A stretch of DNA of 64,000 nt from Clostridia bacterium UC5.1-1E11 (GTDB taxonomy: Bacteria; Bacillota; Clostridia; Oscillospirales; Acutalibacteraceae), in contig BCAA01000010.1 in NCBI GenBank assembly GCA_001305115.1, positions 1 through 64,000 of the forward strand, given 5' to 3'. Positions 1-8,451 of the stretch are shown piece by piece. The translations under genes and the position numbers were made by a program. Below the pieces are notes generated by a model, which saw nothing but the letters and a program-made list of their open reading frames with translations, searched no databases and was not told the origin of the DNA. Every line of letters begins with the position of its first letter. Position 1 is the stretch's first letter.

Positions 1-396
1 CCCCGTAACGCCCGTGGCACCTGGTAATCCCTGTGGCCCAGTAGCACCGGTCGCGCCCGGTAATCCAGCAAAACCTTGAGGGCCAGTTGCACCAGTAGCT
101 CCAGTGGCCCCTCGCGGCCCCTCTACGCCCTGCATTCCTTGTATGCCCTGTGGCCCAGTCGGCCCTGTAAGGCCGCGGGGACCTTCAACGCCTTGAATGC
201 CCTGAATTCCTTGTGGTCCTGTCGGTCCGATGGGACCACGTTCGCCGGTTGGCCCGGTCGCTCCAGTCGCGCCTGTTGGCCCAGGTTCCGGACATGGAAC
301 AGGTACACAACAGGGTGGAGGCGGGCAGCAAGGCGGTGGACAACAGGAGGAATTGTAGCATGCGTTATTGAGCTCTTCATTCGGATAAATTTTCAT
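1..396 (-). CDS. Collagen-like glycine-repeat surface protein, 3' end outside the window
   Basis: The protein starts [17 protein letters not shown], then has a Cys/Pro-rich stretch of about 20 residues ([13 protein letters not shown]). From about residue 36 to the window edge it is an uninterrupted Gly-X-Y repeat rich in GPTG, GATG, GPQG and GIQG. Such bacterial collagen-like proteins form triple helices on cell or spore surfaces, and in spore formers they often belong to exosporium filaments. The start has a GGAGGT site 7 bases upstream. The reading frame is open to base 1, so 132 codons are seen and the C-terminal part is missing. The cysteine cluster could cross-link the N-terminus to the surface. 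An exosporium role is inference. The repeat nature is directly visible. Confidence 0.85.
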   Translation of the reverse strand, partial: MKIYPNEELNNACYNSSCCPPPCCPPPPCCVPVPCPEPGPTGATGATGPTGERGPIGPTGPQGIQGIQGVEGPRGLTGPTGPQGIQGMQGVEGPRGATGATGATGPQGFAGLPGATGATGPQGLPGATGVTG

Positions 397-467
397 GCTC
401 TTTACCTCCGAGCAAAGATTTGGAATATTCCAAATACAGTTTATGCTTGGGAGGAGCAAATGGACAC

Positions 468-605
468 AAAAAGAGGGTGTCCTAGAAGCCATGAAATGAC
501 GGAAGGATACCCTCTTTTTTAGAAACTGAGATATTTTCCAGACAGAAAGAGGACGCCCCTTTTCCTATGAATCGAAAAATTCATAGTTTTGGGACACCCT
601 CTTTT
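468..605. repeat. Two related long inverted repeats in tandem (terminator or MITE-like)
   Basis: The first hairpin has a left arm AAAAAGAGGGTGTCCT at 468–483 and a right arm AGGATACCCTCTTTTT around 504–520. The second runs from about 547 (AAAGAGGACGCCCC) to GGGACACCCTCTTTT ending at 605, with an inner hairpin CTATGAAT/ATTCATAG at 565–587. Outer arms 468–482 and 592–605 are also complementary to each other. On the minus strand the hairpins are followed by T-rich tracts, so they can terminate the lipoprotein transcript. The repeated GGGTGTCC ends also resemble a small transposon-derived element. I cannot decide between the two. Confidence 0.5.
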
Positions 606-623
606 AATAGGAAGTATAGCGAT

Positions 624-1258
624 TTAAGAGTTTACTTTTGCCTTTGCCACCTGCTTGTCAATATACTCCTGGAGCGGACGTTCTTTCAGATTAATGGTCA
701 TTTTAGAGGAATCCGGCTTGTGCAGGGATAGGATGGTGGCCATGCGGTCGTCCGATTTCTTGGACGTAATGTCAAAGGTTCCGTCGGCATTATCCGGCTT
801 TACAAAGCAGACCGTACAGTAATATTTGTCCTTATAATACTGGCCGGCAGTTGCCTCAGCAAGCTCTTTGAGTTCCTTATTCGACAGGGACTCCGGGTCT
901 TTCGTTACAACAAACATTGCGCGGTTCCCGTAGATACGCTTGTACACGCCATCCTGAAAGGTGAAATTTTCATCTGTTTCTGTATACTTCTTAGAATTTG
1001 TTCCAGTACCAGTTGCAGCGTTTCCAGTAGAAGTAGCAGAGGACATCGTATTGGAAGAAGTAGCCCCCTCGCCGGATTCATTGGTAGAGACAGTTGATTC
1101 GGTTTCAGAGGAAGAAGACTCTGCCTCCGAAGACGAAGCCATTGAAGAAGAGGACGACTCTGTCTCAGAAGAGGAGGTGCTCTCTTCTGAGGGAGTGCAG
1201 GCGAATAGCGTACATGTAAGAGCTGCAATCATCATGGCAGCGATTATTTTTTCAGCAT
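624..1258 (-). CDS. Ser/Glu-rich lipoprotein, signal peptide out of frame by one base
   Basis: The likely start is the ATG at 1258, with GGAG upstream (AAAGGAGTTGGAAAT). It reads MLKK and then hits a stop because the poly-A run (plus-strand T run 1247–1252) has six bases. With seven, the protein continues as MLKKIIAAMMIAALTCTLFAC, a typical lipoprotein signal peptide with lipobox LFAC. The mature part begins with about 50 residues of Ser/Glu/Thr-rich, presumably disordered linker. A folded domain of about 110 residues follows, from about the motif YTETDENFTF to the end. I do not recognise that domain. About 211 residues would result. Without the extra base translation could start only at 1235 or 1232, which lack a ribosome site and the basic N-region. 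The run is either a sequence error or a phase-variable switch. Confidence 0.7.
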
Positions 1259-1595
1259 ATTTCCAACTCCTTTAAAAATTTTTACTCATGATAGCACGCG
1301 CTAAATTTCAAGTCAACCGGGGGGTTGCTGGCTTTGGGCGGATTGCGGGACATTCGTTTCTGAAAGTTTGCCCGGTTTTCCTAAGAAAATTCAAGAATTG
1401 TAAAAAAAGTGAAAACAAGAAGAAAAGTTTCCTTTAACAAGGGTTTATATTCTTTAAAATTAAAAATGAATCTTACGGTTTTCTTACAATTGCCTTAAAA
1501 GACTTTTAAAAAGCAACTTTTTGTCTTTTTTCGTGTTATACTCCATAGTGTACTTGAAGCGGTAAGTCCAATTTTGATGAGGAGTTAAAAACTTT
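1259..1595. other. Intergenic region between divergent genes
   Basis: This stretch of about 340 bases carries no convincing gene. Its right half is AT-rich. A good -10 box (TATACT, about 1536–1541) lies upstream of the HD-domain gene, but no clear -35 sits at the proper distance. Confidence 0.4.
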
Positions 1596-2127
1596 ATGTG
1601 GAGTATAGAGAACCGTACGGCGTTTTTTTGAATGTGTAGCGGACCTATTAAAGGAACCCAAGGTACAAAAAATGCAGGAAATTCGCCAACATGTAGAGGA
1701 CGCCAATTGCCTGCAGCATTGTCTGTTTGTAGCCTATTTAAGCTTTTTGTTTTGCCGGAAATTTCATTTGGATGCCGTTTCTGCGGCGCGGGGAGGGTTA
1801 CTGCACGACCTGTATTTGTACGATTGGCGCACCCACAAAGGAAACCACATGACCATGCACCCGATCACAGCGCTCGCAAATGCGACGCGCCTGTTCGAGC
1901 TGAATGAAAAAGAGAAGGATATTATCGTCAAGCATATGTGGCCGTTGACACCTGCATTTCCGAAATATGCAGAAAGCTTTGTGGTGAGCACAGCGGACAA
2001 GCTGTGCGCGCTTGCTGAAATTTTTCACGTATATCGTCGGCTGCGAGTAAGGGAAAACCTGGATTTTCTTCCTAAGAAATCATTGGAACAATCGCCGGAT
2101 TCCTCGCAAAAGCGTGCTTCTGCATGA
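1596..2127 (+). CDS. HD-domain metal-dependent phosphohydrolase, frameshifted near N-terminus
   Basis: The protein is a small HD-superfamily hydrolase. A first histidine lies in NCLQHCLFVAYLS, the HD doublet in ARGGLLHDLYLYDW, and further metal ligands in the KHMWPLTPAFPK and STADKLCALAE segments. These are the H…HD…H…D pattern of small HD phosphohydrolases acting on nucleotides or similar phosphate esters; the substrate is unknown. The open frame as sequenced begins at 1672. An upstream ATG at 1596 with GAGGAG before it joins that frame if one T is removed from the seven-T run at 1623–1629, adding MWSIENRTAFFECVADLLKEP. The intact product would be about 176 residues. The extra T is probably a sequence error. 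Confidence 0.7.
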
Positions 2128-2193
2128 TCGCTGGAAGAGTGGTGTGGTTTGTGTTATAATTTCACTAAACACCATAGATTCGGAGGATGAAAT

Positions 2194-2675
2194 ATGCAGG
2201 AAATTGAGCGAAAGTTTCTACTATCGGAGTTTCCAGATTTGCCGCTGTTGGAAAAGGCGGAGACGTTTCAAGGGTATCTGTCCGTGGAGCCGGTTGTTCG
2301 AATCCGAAAAAAGGTAAAAAAGATCATACGAGCTATGTGCTGTGCATCAAGGGGAAAGGGAGGCTTTGCCGGAAAGAGATTGAATGGAACCTGACAGAGG
2401 ATGTCTTTCAGGAGTTGGAAGAGCTCCTGGAAATCCCTATGGTGCGTAAAGAATATCGGGTTTATGCGCTGGAAGATGGACATCGCTTGGAATGTAGTTG
2501 GGTGGATCGAGGGGAACCAACAGAATTTCTCTATGCGGAGGTAGAGTTTCCCTCCATAGAAGATGCTTTAGCGTTTCAGCCGCCAGCATGGCTGGACAAT
2601 GAGGTGACGGAGGATTCCTATTACAGCATGAGCCAGTATTGGCAGAGAAAACGGGACGTACTTCGAAAAAAGTAA
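2194..2675 (+). CDS. CYTH-domain protein (triphosphatase/adenylate cyclase type), frameshifted
   Basis: The N-terminus carries the signature EIERKFL of CYTH proteins, which bind organic or inorganic triphosphates with Mg in a beta-barrel tunnel. Further basic and acidic tunnel strands are visible: VVRIRKK, then SYVLCIKGKG, KEIEWNL, KEYRVY, LECSWVDRG and LYAEVEFPS. The frame breaks at the six-A runs 2307–2312/2316–2321. One additional A restores KKGKKDHTSYVLCIKGKG and gives about 160 residues, normal for a single CYTH domain. A TATAAT at 2155–2160 may be its promoter. It follows the HD gene by 66 bases, so both could concern phosphate metabolism. Triphosphatase activity is a family inference. 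Confidence 0.8.
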
Positions 2676-2819
2676 ATATGCAATTTGATGCAGCGGGGAC
2701 CAAGGAGGAAACCCGCTGCTTTTCACTGCATGATGCACTGTACAGAAATTTCCGCATAGTTTGGTGATATGAGAAATCCGGGGTGAGACACCACCGGACG
2801 GTGAAAGGGGAACATCCAC

Positions 2820-3137
2820 ATGATCGACGGTAAGTATAGCATTGTTATGCAGACACCTATGGGCCCTGTAAATGGGACACTGCTCTTAAAGACAGAAGGA
2901 GAAACACTGAGCGGCGTATTGGAGGCGATGGGAGGGCGGCATCCGTTTTCTGGCGGGACCGTACAGGGCGAGGATTGTGCATTTTCCAGTGTTTTTCAAA
3001 CGCCGCTGGGCAGGTTGCAGCTTTCCGTCAAAGGGAGTGTCCATGGAGATGTGTTCCGCGCCACCGCCCGGACACAGATGGGAGTAATCAATGCCATGGG
3101 AAAACGTACACATTCCAGCGGGCAAAGGAACCCATAA
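2820..3137 (+). CDS. Small protein with internal TPMG repeats, function unknown
   Basis: The 105-residue product is not recognised. It has an internal repeat. QTPMGPVNGTLLLKTEGETLSG near the N-terminus is echoed by QTPLGRLQLSVKGSVHGDVF in the middle and by RTQMGVINAMG near the end. Each unit looks like paired beta strands with a turn, so a small beta-barrel or lipocalin-like fold is possible. There is no signal peptide and no membrane segment. GAAAGGGGAAC precedes the ATG. The next gene has its own promoter, so the two need not be co-transcribed. Confidence 0.6.
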   Translation: MIDGKYSIVMQTPMGPVNGTLLLKTEGETLSGVLEAMGGRHPFSGGTVQGEDCAFSSVFQTPLGRLQLSVKGSVHGDVFRATARTQMGVINAMGKRTHSSGQRNP

Positions 3138-3164
3138 TTTACGAAAATACCGAAAGGGATGCCA

Positions 3165-3193
3165 TTGTAAAGCAAACATGAGTTTGCTATAAT
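3165..3193 (+). promoter_or_regulatory. Sigma-A promoter with a palindrome filling the spacer
   Basis: TTGTAA (3165–3170), 17 bases, TATAAT (3188–3193). The spacer contains the perfect inverted repeat GCAAAC-ATGA-GTTTGC at 3172–3187, which exactly fills the space between the two hexamers. This is the classic position for a repressor operator. Confidence 0.75.
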
Positions 3194-3276
3194 AAAAATG
3201 ACTTGTCGATGGAGTACGTGGCTATAGAGTGGCCATCCATGATTTGTATGGATGTAAAGACGAAGGAGGAAACAAG

Positions 3277-4377
3277 ATGGAAAAAGCAAAGGTCTATTTT
3301 ACTGATTTTCGAGCTGGCCTGAATCAAAATCTGCTGCAAAAGCTGGAAAAATTGGTGGTAAAGGCGGGCATTGAACAGCTGGATTTCCAGAATAAATTTG
3401 CAGCGATCAAAATCCATTTCGGGGAGCCGGGCAACCTGGCATACCTGCGCCCGAACTACGCGAAGGTTATTGTCGACTTGGTGCGGCGCAACGGAGGCCG
3501 CCCCTTTCTGACTGACTGTAATACGCTTTATGTAGGGCGCCGCAAGAATGCACTGGATCATCTGGATGCCGCCTATGAAAATGGCTACAATCCCTTTGCT
3601 ACGGGCTGTCATGTCATTATTGCAGATGGCTTGAAGGGAACGGATGAGGCGCTTGTGTCCGTTCCGGATGGACAGTATGTCAAAGAGGCGAAAATTGGCC
3701 GCGCCATTATGGATGCAGATATTTTTATCACATTGACCCATTTCAAAGGCCATGAAGCGACTGGGTTTGGCGGTACATTTAAGAATATCGGCATGGGTTG
3801 CGGGTCCCGTGCAGGTAAGATGGAGATGCACAGCAGCGGTAAGCCGTTTGTCGATCAGGCGCTTTGCGTGGGATGCGGTTCGTGCCAGAAAAACTGTGCA
3901 CATTCTGCGATCACCATCACAGATCGAAAGGCGGACATTGACCACAACAAGTGCGTAGGATGTGGACGTTGCATCGGCGCTTGCCCGATGGATGCGGTAA
4001 AATCCCCGGATGATGAGGCAAACGATATACTGAATAAAAAGATTGTGGAATACTCTGCGGCCATTCTCCGCGAGAAGCCGAATTTCCATATCAGCTTGAT
4101 TTGTGATGTTTCTCCATTCTGTGATTGCCACGCAGAGAACGACGTTCCGATTATTCCGGATGTCGGTATGTTGGCTTCGTATGATCCAGTAGCTTTGGAC
4201 ATGGCGTGTGCAGATCTCTGCAACCAACAGCCTGCAATGGCGGGAAGTATCATCGATGGGAAACCCGTACATGACCACTTTGATGCGACGCATCCAACCA
4301 CCAATTGGCGCGTCACCATCGATTACGCAGAGGAAATGGGACTGGGAACACGTGATTACGAGTTGATCCGTATTTAG
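3277..4377 (+). CDS. DUF362 protein with two 4Fe-4S ferredoxin motifs
   Basis: The 366-residue protein has an N-terminal DUF362 domain (about 1–180; DFRAGLNQNLLQKLEKLV…KIHFGEPGN…FLTDCNTLY). Next comes a 2[4Fe-4S] module with CVGCGSCQKNC at about 195–210 and CVGCGRCIGACP at about 225–240. DUF362 sequence then resumes to the end (SYDPVALDMACADL). This architecture is common in anaerobic clostridia. It is assumed to be a cytoplasmic iron–sulfur oxidoreductase or maturation factor, but no reaction is established. I chose the ATG at 3277 because AAGGAGG lies 6–7 bases upstream; an in-frame ATG at 3229 has no ribosome site. A strong promoter at 3165–3193 and a terminator at 4402 make it a single-gene unit. 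Confidence 0.85.
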   Translation: MEKAKVYFTDFRAGLNQNLLQKLEKLVVKAGIEQLDFQNKFAAIKIHFGEPGNLAYLRPNYAKVIVDLVRRNGGRPFLTDCNTLYVGRRKNALDHLDAAYENGYNPFATGCHVIIADGLKGTDEALVSVPDGQYVKEAKIGRAIMDADIFITLTHFKGHEATGFGGTFKNIGMGCGSRAGKMEMHSSGKPFVDQALCVGCGSCQKNCAHSAITITDRKADIDHNKCVGCGRCIGACPMDAVKSPDDEANDILNKKIVEYSAAILREKPNFHISLICDVSPFCDCHAENDVPIIPDVGMLASYDPVALDMACADLCNQQPAMAGSIIDGKPVHDHFDATHPTTNWRVTIDYAEEMGLGTRDYELIRI

Positions 4378-4401
4378 TCTTTTATTTCTTGCATGAAATG
4401 T

Positions 4402-4446
4402 TGCGCCCGGACATAACCTTTTTGGCTATGTCCGGGCGCATTATTT
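4402..4446. terminator. Rho-independent terminator, probably bidirectional
   Basis: A perfect 14-bp stem (TGCGCCCGGACATA, 4402–4415, with 4427–4440), an 11-base loop and a T-rich tail TTATTT. It lies between the convergent DUF362 gene and the small minus-strand gene. Confidence 0.85.
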
Positions 4447-4459
4447 GCATTCGGTGATT

Positions 4460-4639
4460 TTACGATTCCAGTTTGTTCTCCAGATAGGTGGCGAGTACCT
4501 CGAGGTCGGAAATCGAATGAATATCCGCTGCCCGACGATTGATTTCTTCTTTAACCTCCAGTGGAAGGGAATCGAAGTAACCTGCCGCAGACATATCCCC
4601 GTTGTATCCCTTGTTGAAGCCGCCATATCGGTTGTCCAT
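4460..4639 (-). CDS. Small conserved-type hypothetical protein (59 aa)
   Basis: The product starts MDNRYGGFNKGYNGDMSAAG. It continues with a helical stretch YFDSLPLEVKEEINRRAADI and SDLEVLATYLENKLES. The N-terminal quarter is rich in Gly, Asn and Tyr and probably flexible. The ATG at 4639 is preceded by GGAGGT at good spacing, which rules out the longer upstream extension of this frame. No function can be assigned. It is followed by a strong shared terminator. Confidence 0.65.
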   Translation of the reverse strand: MDNRYGGFNKGYNGDMSAAGYFDSLPLEVKEEINRRAADIHSISDLEVLATYLENKLES

Positions 4640-4793
4640 GAAAACACCTCCGCAAAGGAGCCTATACGAGATACATATAGATTCCTGTAGATCACCGAGG
4701 TTAAAAGCATAAACTTGTGTATATGCGTGTAACTTCGGTGGACTACTAGTATATGCAGAAGGGTTCACAGATTCACAAGGAAACGGATGGAAG

Positions 4794-5027
4794 TCAACCT
4801 GCATGTTCGGTTGGCGTAGGACAGAGCAAGGACAGGACATCGTCGACGGTTTTGCCAGAACGCAGCATGGCGTCGTAAAGCGTGTTGATTTCTGCTTCCC
4901 GTTTTGCGTTTAAAAGCTCTTTTCGCTTTTCTTCCAATTCGATAATCGTCTTTTTCCAGCGGGTGATTTGAGCCTCAACCTTCATAATTTCCGTATCATA
5001 GTCGATTCCCCTGCGGGTACGGGCCAT
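4794..5027 (-). CDS. Small coiled-coil protein (77 aa)
   Basis: The product begins MARTRRGIDYDTEIMKVEAQ and then forms one charged amphipathic helix (about residues 12–50, rich in Lys and Glu). A short C-terminal segment LYDAMLRSGKTVDDVLSLL follows. That pattern, a coiled coil plus a short helix, is seen in small accessory proteins of clostridial mobile elements such as DUF4315, but I cannot confirm membership. AAGGAG lies 9 bases before the ATG at 5027. A start 18 bases upstream would use that same site as coding sequence and is less likely. Confidence 0.6.
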   Translation of the reverse strand: MARTRRGIDYDTEIMKVEAQITRWKKTIIELEEKRKELLNAKREAEINTLYDAMLRSGKTVDDVLSLLCPTPTEHAG

Positions 5028-5095
5028 GAAAAACATCTCCTTCATCGGTTTTCCATAGTATGGTCCTTAAAAAGGAAATCTATGCAGAAAGGATT

Positions 5096-6267
5096 TCAGT
5101 TTTGCACATGGCGCCCGAGTGCCATTTCATAGCAGGAGACAAGCGCCTTGGCCTGGTTGAGATCGGTCAAACTGGCGGCGGTTTTGCTGACCAATTTGCG
5201 CATGAGTTGTTCCCCGTCTGCATCGAGCTGCGCGAGTTTTTTGACAATGTCTCCCAGTTCATCCGGCGTTTCATAGGAAAACCCATTTACACCTCTGATA
5301 ATCAAGTCGGCATTGGCACAAGATGGATTCAAGACGACGGGCAACCCGCTCGCAATAGCCTCAATCGGGGCAGCTTCCATCGTGATGGAATCCGACGCAC
5401 TGACAAAAGCCTTACAGACGGAAAAGCATAGACTGAGATCGTCGCGAGTAAGGCCTCCTGCAAAAACACCTTATCGCCAACGCCAAGTACCCGTGCACGT
5501 TCGTGTAACTCTGCAGCATCCGGACCACTGCCCACCAGAATGAGCCGCAAGTCGTCTCTTGTGGCTACCGCTTTTCCCCAACAGGCGAGAAGTTCCTCCA
5601 CCCGTGTTTCTGCACAGAGACGCCCGGAAAAAACAAACCCAATTTTTCCATCGGTCAAATGCATGCGTGTACGCATCTCCTCCTTGGCGGGATCGTCCAG
5701 CGAGCGGGGGCAAAAACGCTCGGTATCCACACAATAGGGGATTCTATGAATTTGACAGGGAAACAGCACCTGAGCCGCCTCTGCACATTTCTGGGAGGCG
5801 GTGGTAACCACGTCTGAACCAGAGAGGATTTTTTGAAGAGCATCTGGCACTGCCTTTTATTGAGAAGAACTGCTGGCCGGTTAGAACCGAATCCTTCCTG
5901 AACATCCTGAAGGTCGTGCAAGGTGCAAACAACCGGCAGCTGATGCTTTTGGGCGTATTTCAGACCGAGTCCGCCGACCTCAGTGATCGTTTGGATGTGC
6001 ACCAGTTCCGGGGAGAAAGCCTCAATGAAAGGAACCAAGCCGGGCAGCTTTGATACCCGGGCGCTCTGTCCAAAAAGATTGGAGCTTGGTTTGGCAGGAC
6101 AATAGAGAATCCCGTCTTGCTCGTAGCACTCGTCGGTCTCTGGGTCGGTTGTAACAATCAAAACCTCATGCCCCAGTTTGACAAGACCTTCGGCTAAAAG
6201 AGACACGTGTGTAGCCGATGCGTTTGCCTGGGAGAGGTAGGCTTCTAAAAAAAAGTGCAATTTTCAT
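5096..6267 (-). CDS. GT4-family glycosyltransferase, broken by three frameshifts
   Basis: Three frames together encode a normal GT-B glycosyltransferase of about 390 residues. The N-terminal Rossmann part reads KIALF…EAYLSQANASATHVSLLAEGL, VHIQTITEVGGLGLKYA and VVCTLHDLQD. The middle part has VTTASQKCAEAA, IPYCVDTERF and FVFSGRLCAET. The C-terminal donor-binding part has MEAAPIEAIASGLPVVLNP, where E-x7-E-type glutamates bind the nucleotide sugar. Frame changes occur at the eight-A run 6247–6254, the four-T run 5855–5858 and near 5454–5459. It resembles clostridial 1,2-diacylglycerol glucosyltransferases, but the acceptor is inference. Similar errors break essential genes here, so I treat it as a functional gene with sequence errors; a real pseudogene cannot be excluded. 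Confidence 0.7.
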
Positions 6268-6553
6268 TTTTCACCCGTCCCTATATTCATTGCTCTTACG
6301 AAAATACAACGGAAAAAGAGCATTTTCACAAAAATGCCGTAGAGGTAGAATGATGCGTCACCATTATAGCATATTCTCCCGCATCTGTAACATAAAATCC
6401 TCCATATTATTTTAGGCAATTCCCTTTAAACTTCTCCGTTATTGATATATAATAACAACAAGATGTTTTCCGGATGGTCTAGTCCACCGGGCCGATGGCA
6501 GCTTCGCGGGGAGGTTGTCGATTGGAAAAGTAACAAAGAAAGCAGGTGTATCC

Positions 6554-7525
6554 ATGATGCCAACCAGTCAATTTCGAGTATCCCTTTCCAAAGTCATGCA
6601 GGAGCTCTCTTTGGATGTCATCAATATGTGCGGCGACCCGGATAAAATTATGATCTCTTCCATGGACGTCAACCGTCCAGGTTTGGAACTCAATCGGTTC
6701 TTTGATTATTACGACACCAGCCGAATCGTAATTTTTGGCAATGCGGAGACCGCATTCCTCGATTCCTTGGAACCGGCGGAACGCGCCAAGGTTTTGGACG
6801 AGCTGTTCTCGCAGAAACCGCCGGCTGCCATCATAGCGCGGGGCTTGAAGCCTGCACCAGAGCTGCTGGAGGCGACAAAACAGAACGGTGTACCGCTGCT
6901 GAGTACCCAAGAGACCACTTCCAGCTTGGTAGCAGCGCTGGTACAGTTCATGAATGTAGAGCTGGCGCCGCGTATTACGCGCCATGGTGTGCTGGTTGAA
7001 GTTTACGGCGAAGGAATTCTGCTGGTAGGGGACAGCGGTGTCGGCAAGAGTGAAACGGCAATCGAGCTTATCAAGCGAGGGCATCGTTTGATCGCAGACG
7101 ATGCGGTGGAGATCCGGCGTGTTTCCGCAAAGTCTCTCGTTGGTTCTGCGCCGAAAAATATCCGCCATTTTATCGAGCTGCGTGGTATCGGAATCATCAA
7201 TGCCCGCCGTATCTTTGGTATGGGTGCGGTTAAGGTGACGGAGAAGATTGATATTGTAATCAATCTGGAAATTTGGGACAACAAAAAGGTATACGATCGT
7301 ATGGGAATCGACAGCGAGTACACCGAGATCCTGGGAATCAAGGTTCCGGTATTGACGATTCCGGTCAAGCCCGGACGAAATCTTGCGATTATCATTGAGG
7401 TTGCAGCAATGAACAATCGCCAGAAGAAGATGGGCTATAATGCTGCCACAGAGCTTTTGGCCAGCTTAGGAATGGATGTGTCCACGTTGCGAGAGGATGA
7501 AAAGAAGCTGGAACTGGACCTGTAA
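6554..7525 (+). CDS. hprK: HPr kinase/phosphorylase
   Basis: HprK phosphorylates HPr on Ser46 and reverses this by phosphorolysis, coupling sugar uptake to carbon catabolite control. The N-terminal domain (about 1–130) precedes the kinase domain. The Walker A motif GDSGVGKSE sits near residue 150. The HPrK signature LIADDAVEIRR, the segment IELRGIGIINARRIFG and the C-terminal helix follow. The length of 323 residues is usual. The start is one of two adjacent ATGs at 6554/6557, after an AGCAGGTG site. A TATAAT at 6448–6453 with a weak TTTAAA -35 may drive it. It heads the co-directional block through dnaE. Confidence 0.93.
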   Translation: MMPTSQFRVSLSKVMQELSLDVINMCGDPDKIMISSMDVNRPGLELNRFFDYYDTSRIVIFGNAETAFLDSLEPAERAKVLDELFSQKPPAAIIARGLKPAPELLEATKQNGVPLLSTQETTSSLVAALVQFMNVELAPRITRHGVLVEVYGEGILLVGDSGVGKSETAIELIKRGHRLIADDAVEIRRVSAKSLVGSAPKNIRHFIELRGIGIINARRIFGMGAVKVTEKIDIVINLEIWDNKKVYDRMGIDSEYTEILGIKVPVLTIPVKPGRNLAIIIEVAAMNNRQKKMGYNAATELLASLGMDVSTLREDEKKLELDL

Positions 7526-7672
7526 ATTGTTCGGGCATGTTTATTATTTGAACGATCAGCCGTGTGCCCTAAGGGGAAAACTTCCTTTTGCGGCATGCGG
7601 GAATCTCTTGCGGCGGCGGTTCTATCCATTGGAACCGCCCCGTACATTTTATTGCATACGGAGCAGAGAACG

Positions 7673-8425
7673 ATGAAAATTATAGCGGATACTCATTGTC
7701 ATACCATCGCGTCCACGCATGCGTATTCTACCCTCAACGAAATGGTGCACGCGGCGGCAGTAAAAGGGCTGTACGCCATTGCCATCACCGACCATGGTGT
7801 CGCCATGCCGGATGCCCCGGGAAAATGGTATTTCCAGAATTTAGTAGTGGTGCCGCACAAGTTGGAAGGCGTATTGGTCTTGCGCGGGGAAGAGTGTGAT
7901 GTGATAGACTACGAAGGGAACACAGATCTTTTGGAGAGCGACTTGAACAGTTTGGATTGGATTGTTGCTTCGATGCATGATCCGGCTATGCCCAAAGGGC
8001 CGCATTCTGTAGAAGCGATCACCAATGCATGGTTGAACATTTCCAAAAATCCGCACATCCAGGTGATTGGGCACAGCGGTTCCGAACAATTCAAGTATGA
8101 TTATGAGCGGGTCATCCCAGAATTTGGGCGGAATGGGAAACTGGTTGAACTGAACGAGGCGACGTTCAGCAACCGCCGGAAATCGGTCCAGAACTGTGTA
8201 CAGATTATGAAGCTCTGCAAACAGTATGGGGTTCCCATTGTGGTCAATACGGATTCCCATTTTTCGGCACGTGTGGGATGCTTTGAGAATTCTTTGCGCT
8301 TGTTAGAGGAACTGGATTTCCCAGAGGAACTGGTGGTCAATTCCAGCGTAGAGCGTTTTAATGCCTACTTGAGGCAATACACCAAGGTATATCAAGACCC
8401 TCTGTTGGAATTGGATTTGCTTTAA
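7673..8425 (+). CDS. PHP-domain phosphatase/phosphoesterase (YcdX-like)
   Basis: The 250-residue protein is a single PHP domain. Metal ligands are visible in DTHCHTIASTHAY, AITDHGVAMPDAP, LRGEECDV, ASMHDPAMPKGPHS, VIGHSGS and VVNTDSHF. These are the metal-binding motifs of the YcdX family, which hydrolyses small phosphate esters; the true substrate is unknown. I chose the ATG at 7673, just before MKIIADTHCH, because family members start at this strand; the upstream part of the frame has no family sequence. It lies between hprK and murB in the same direction, an arrangement seen in other clostridia. Confidence 0.85.
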   Translation: MKIIADTHCHTIASTHAYSTLNEMVHAAAVKGLYAIAITDHGVAMPDAPGKWYFQNLVVVPHKLEGVLVLRGEECDVIDYEGNTDLLESDLNSLDWIVASMHDPAMPKGPHSVEAITNAWLNISKNPHIQVIGHSGSEQFKYDYERVIPEFGRNGKLVELNEATFSNRRKSVQNCVQIMKLCKQYGVPIVVNTDSHFSARVGCFENSLRLLEELDFPEELVVNSSVERFNAYLRQYTKVYQDPLLELDLL

Positions 8426-8451
8426 AGAATAAATGGCGAGGGAGGAACACG

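Noticed and set aside
3187..4293. 368-codon open frame antisense to the DUF362 gene
   Set aside because: The plus strand carries clear ferredoxin motifs and signals; the minus-strand frame has no motif or ribosome site.
5096..6267. Calling the glycosyltransferase a true pseudogene
   Set aside because: All three breaks are single-base changes, two of them in homopolymers, like those in essential genes of this window, and the coding pattern is otherwise intact.
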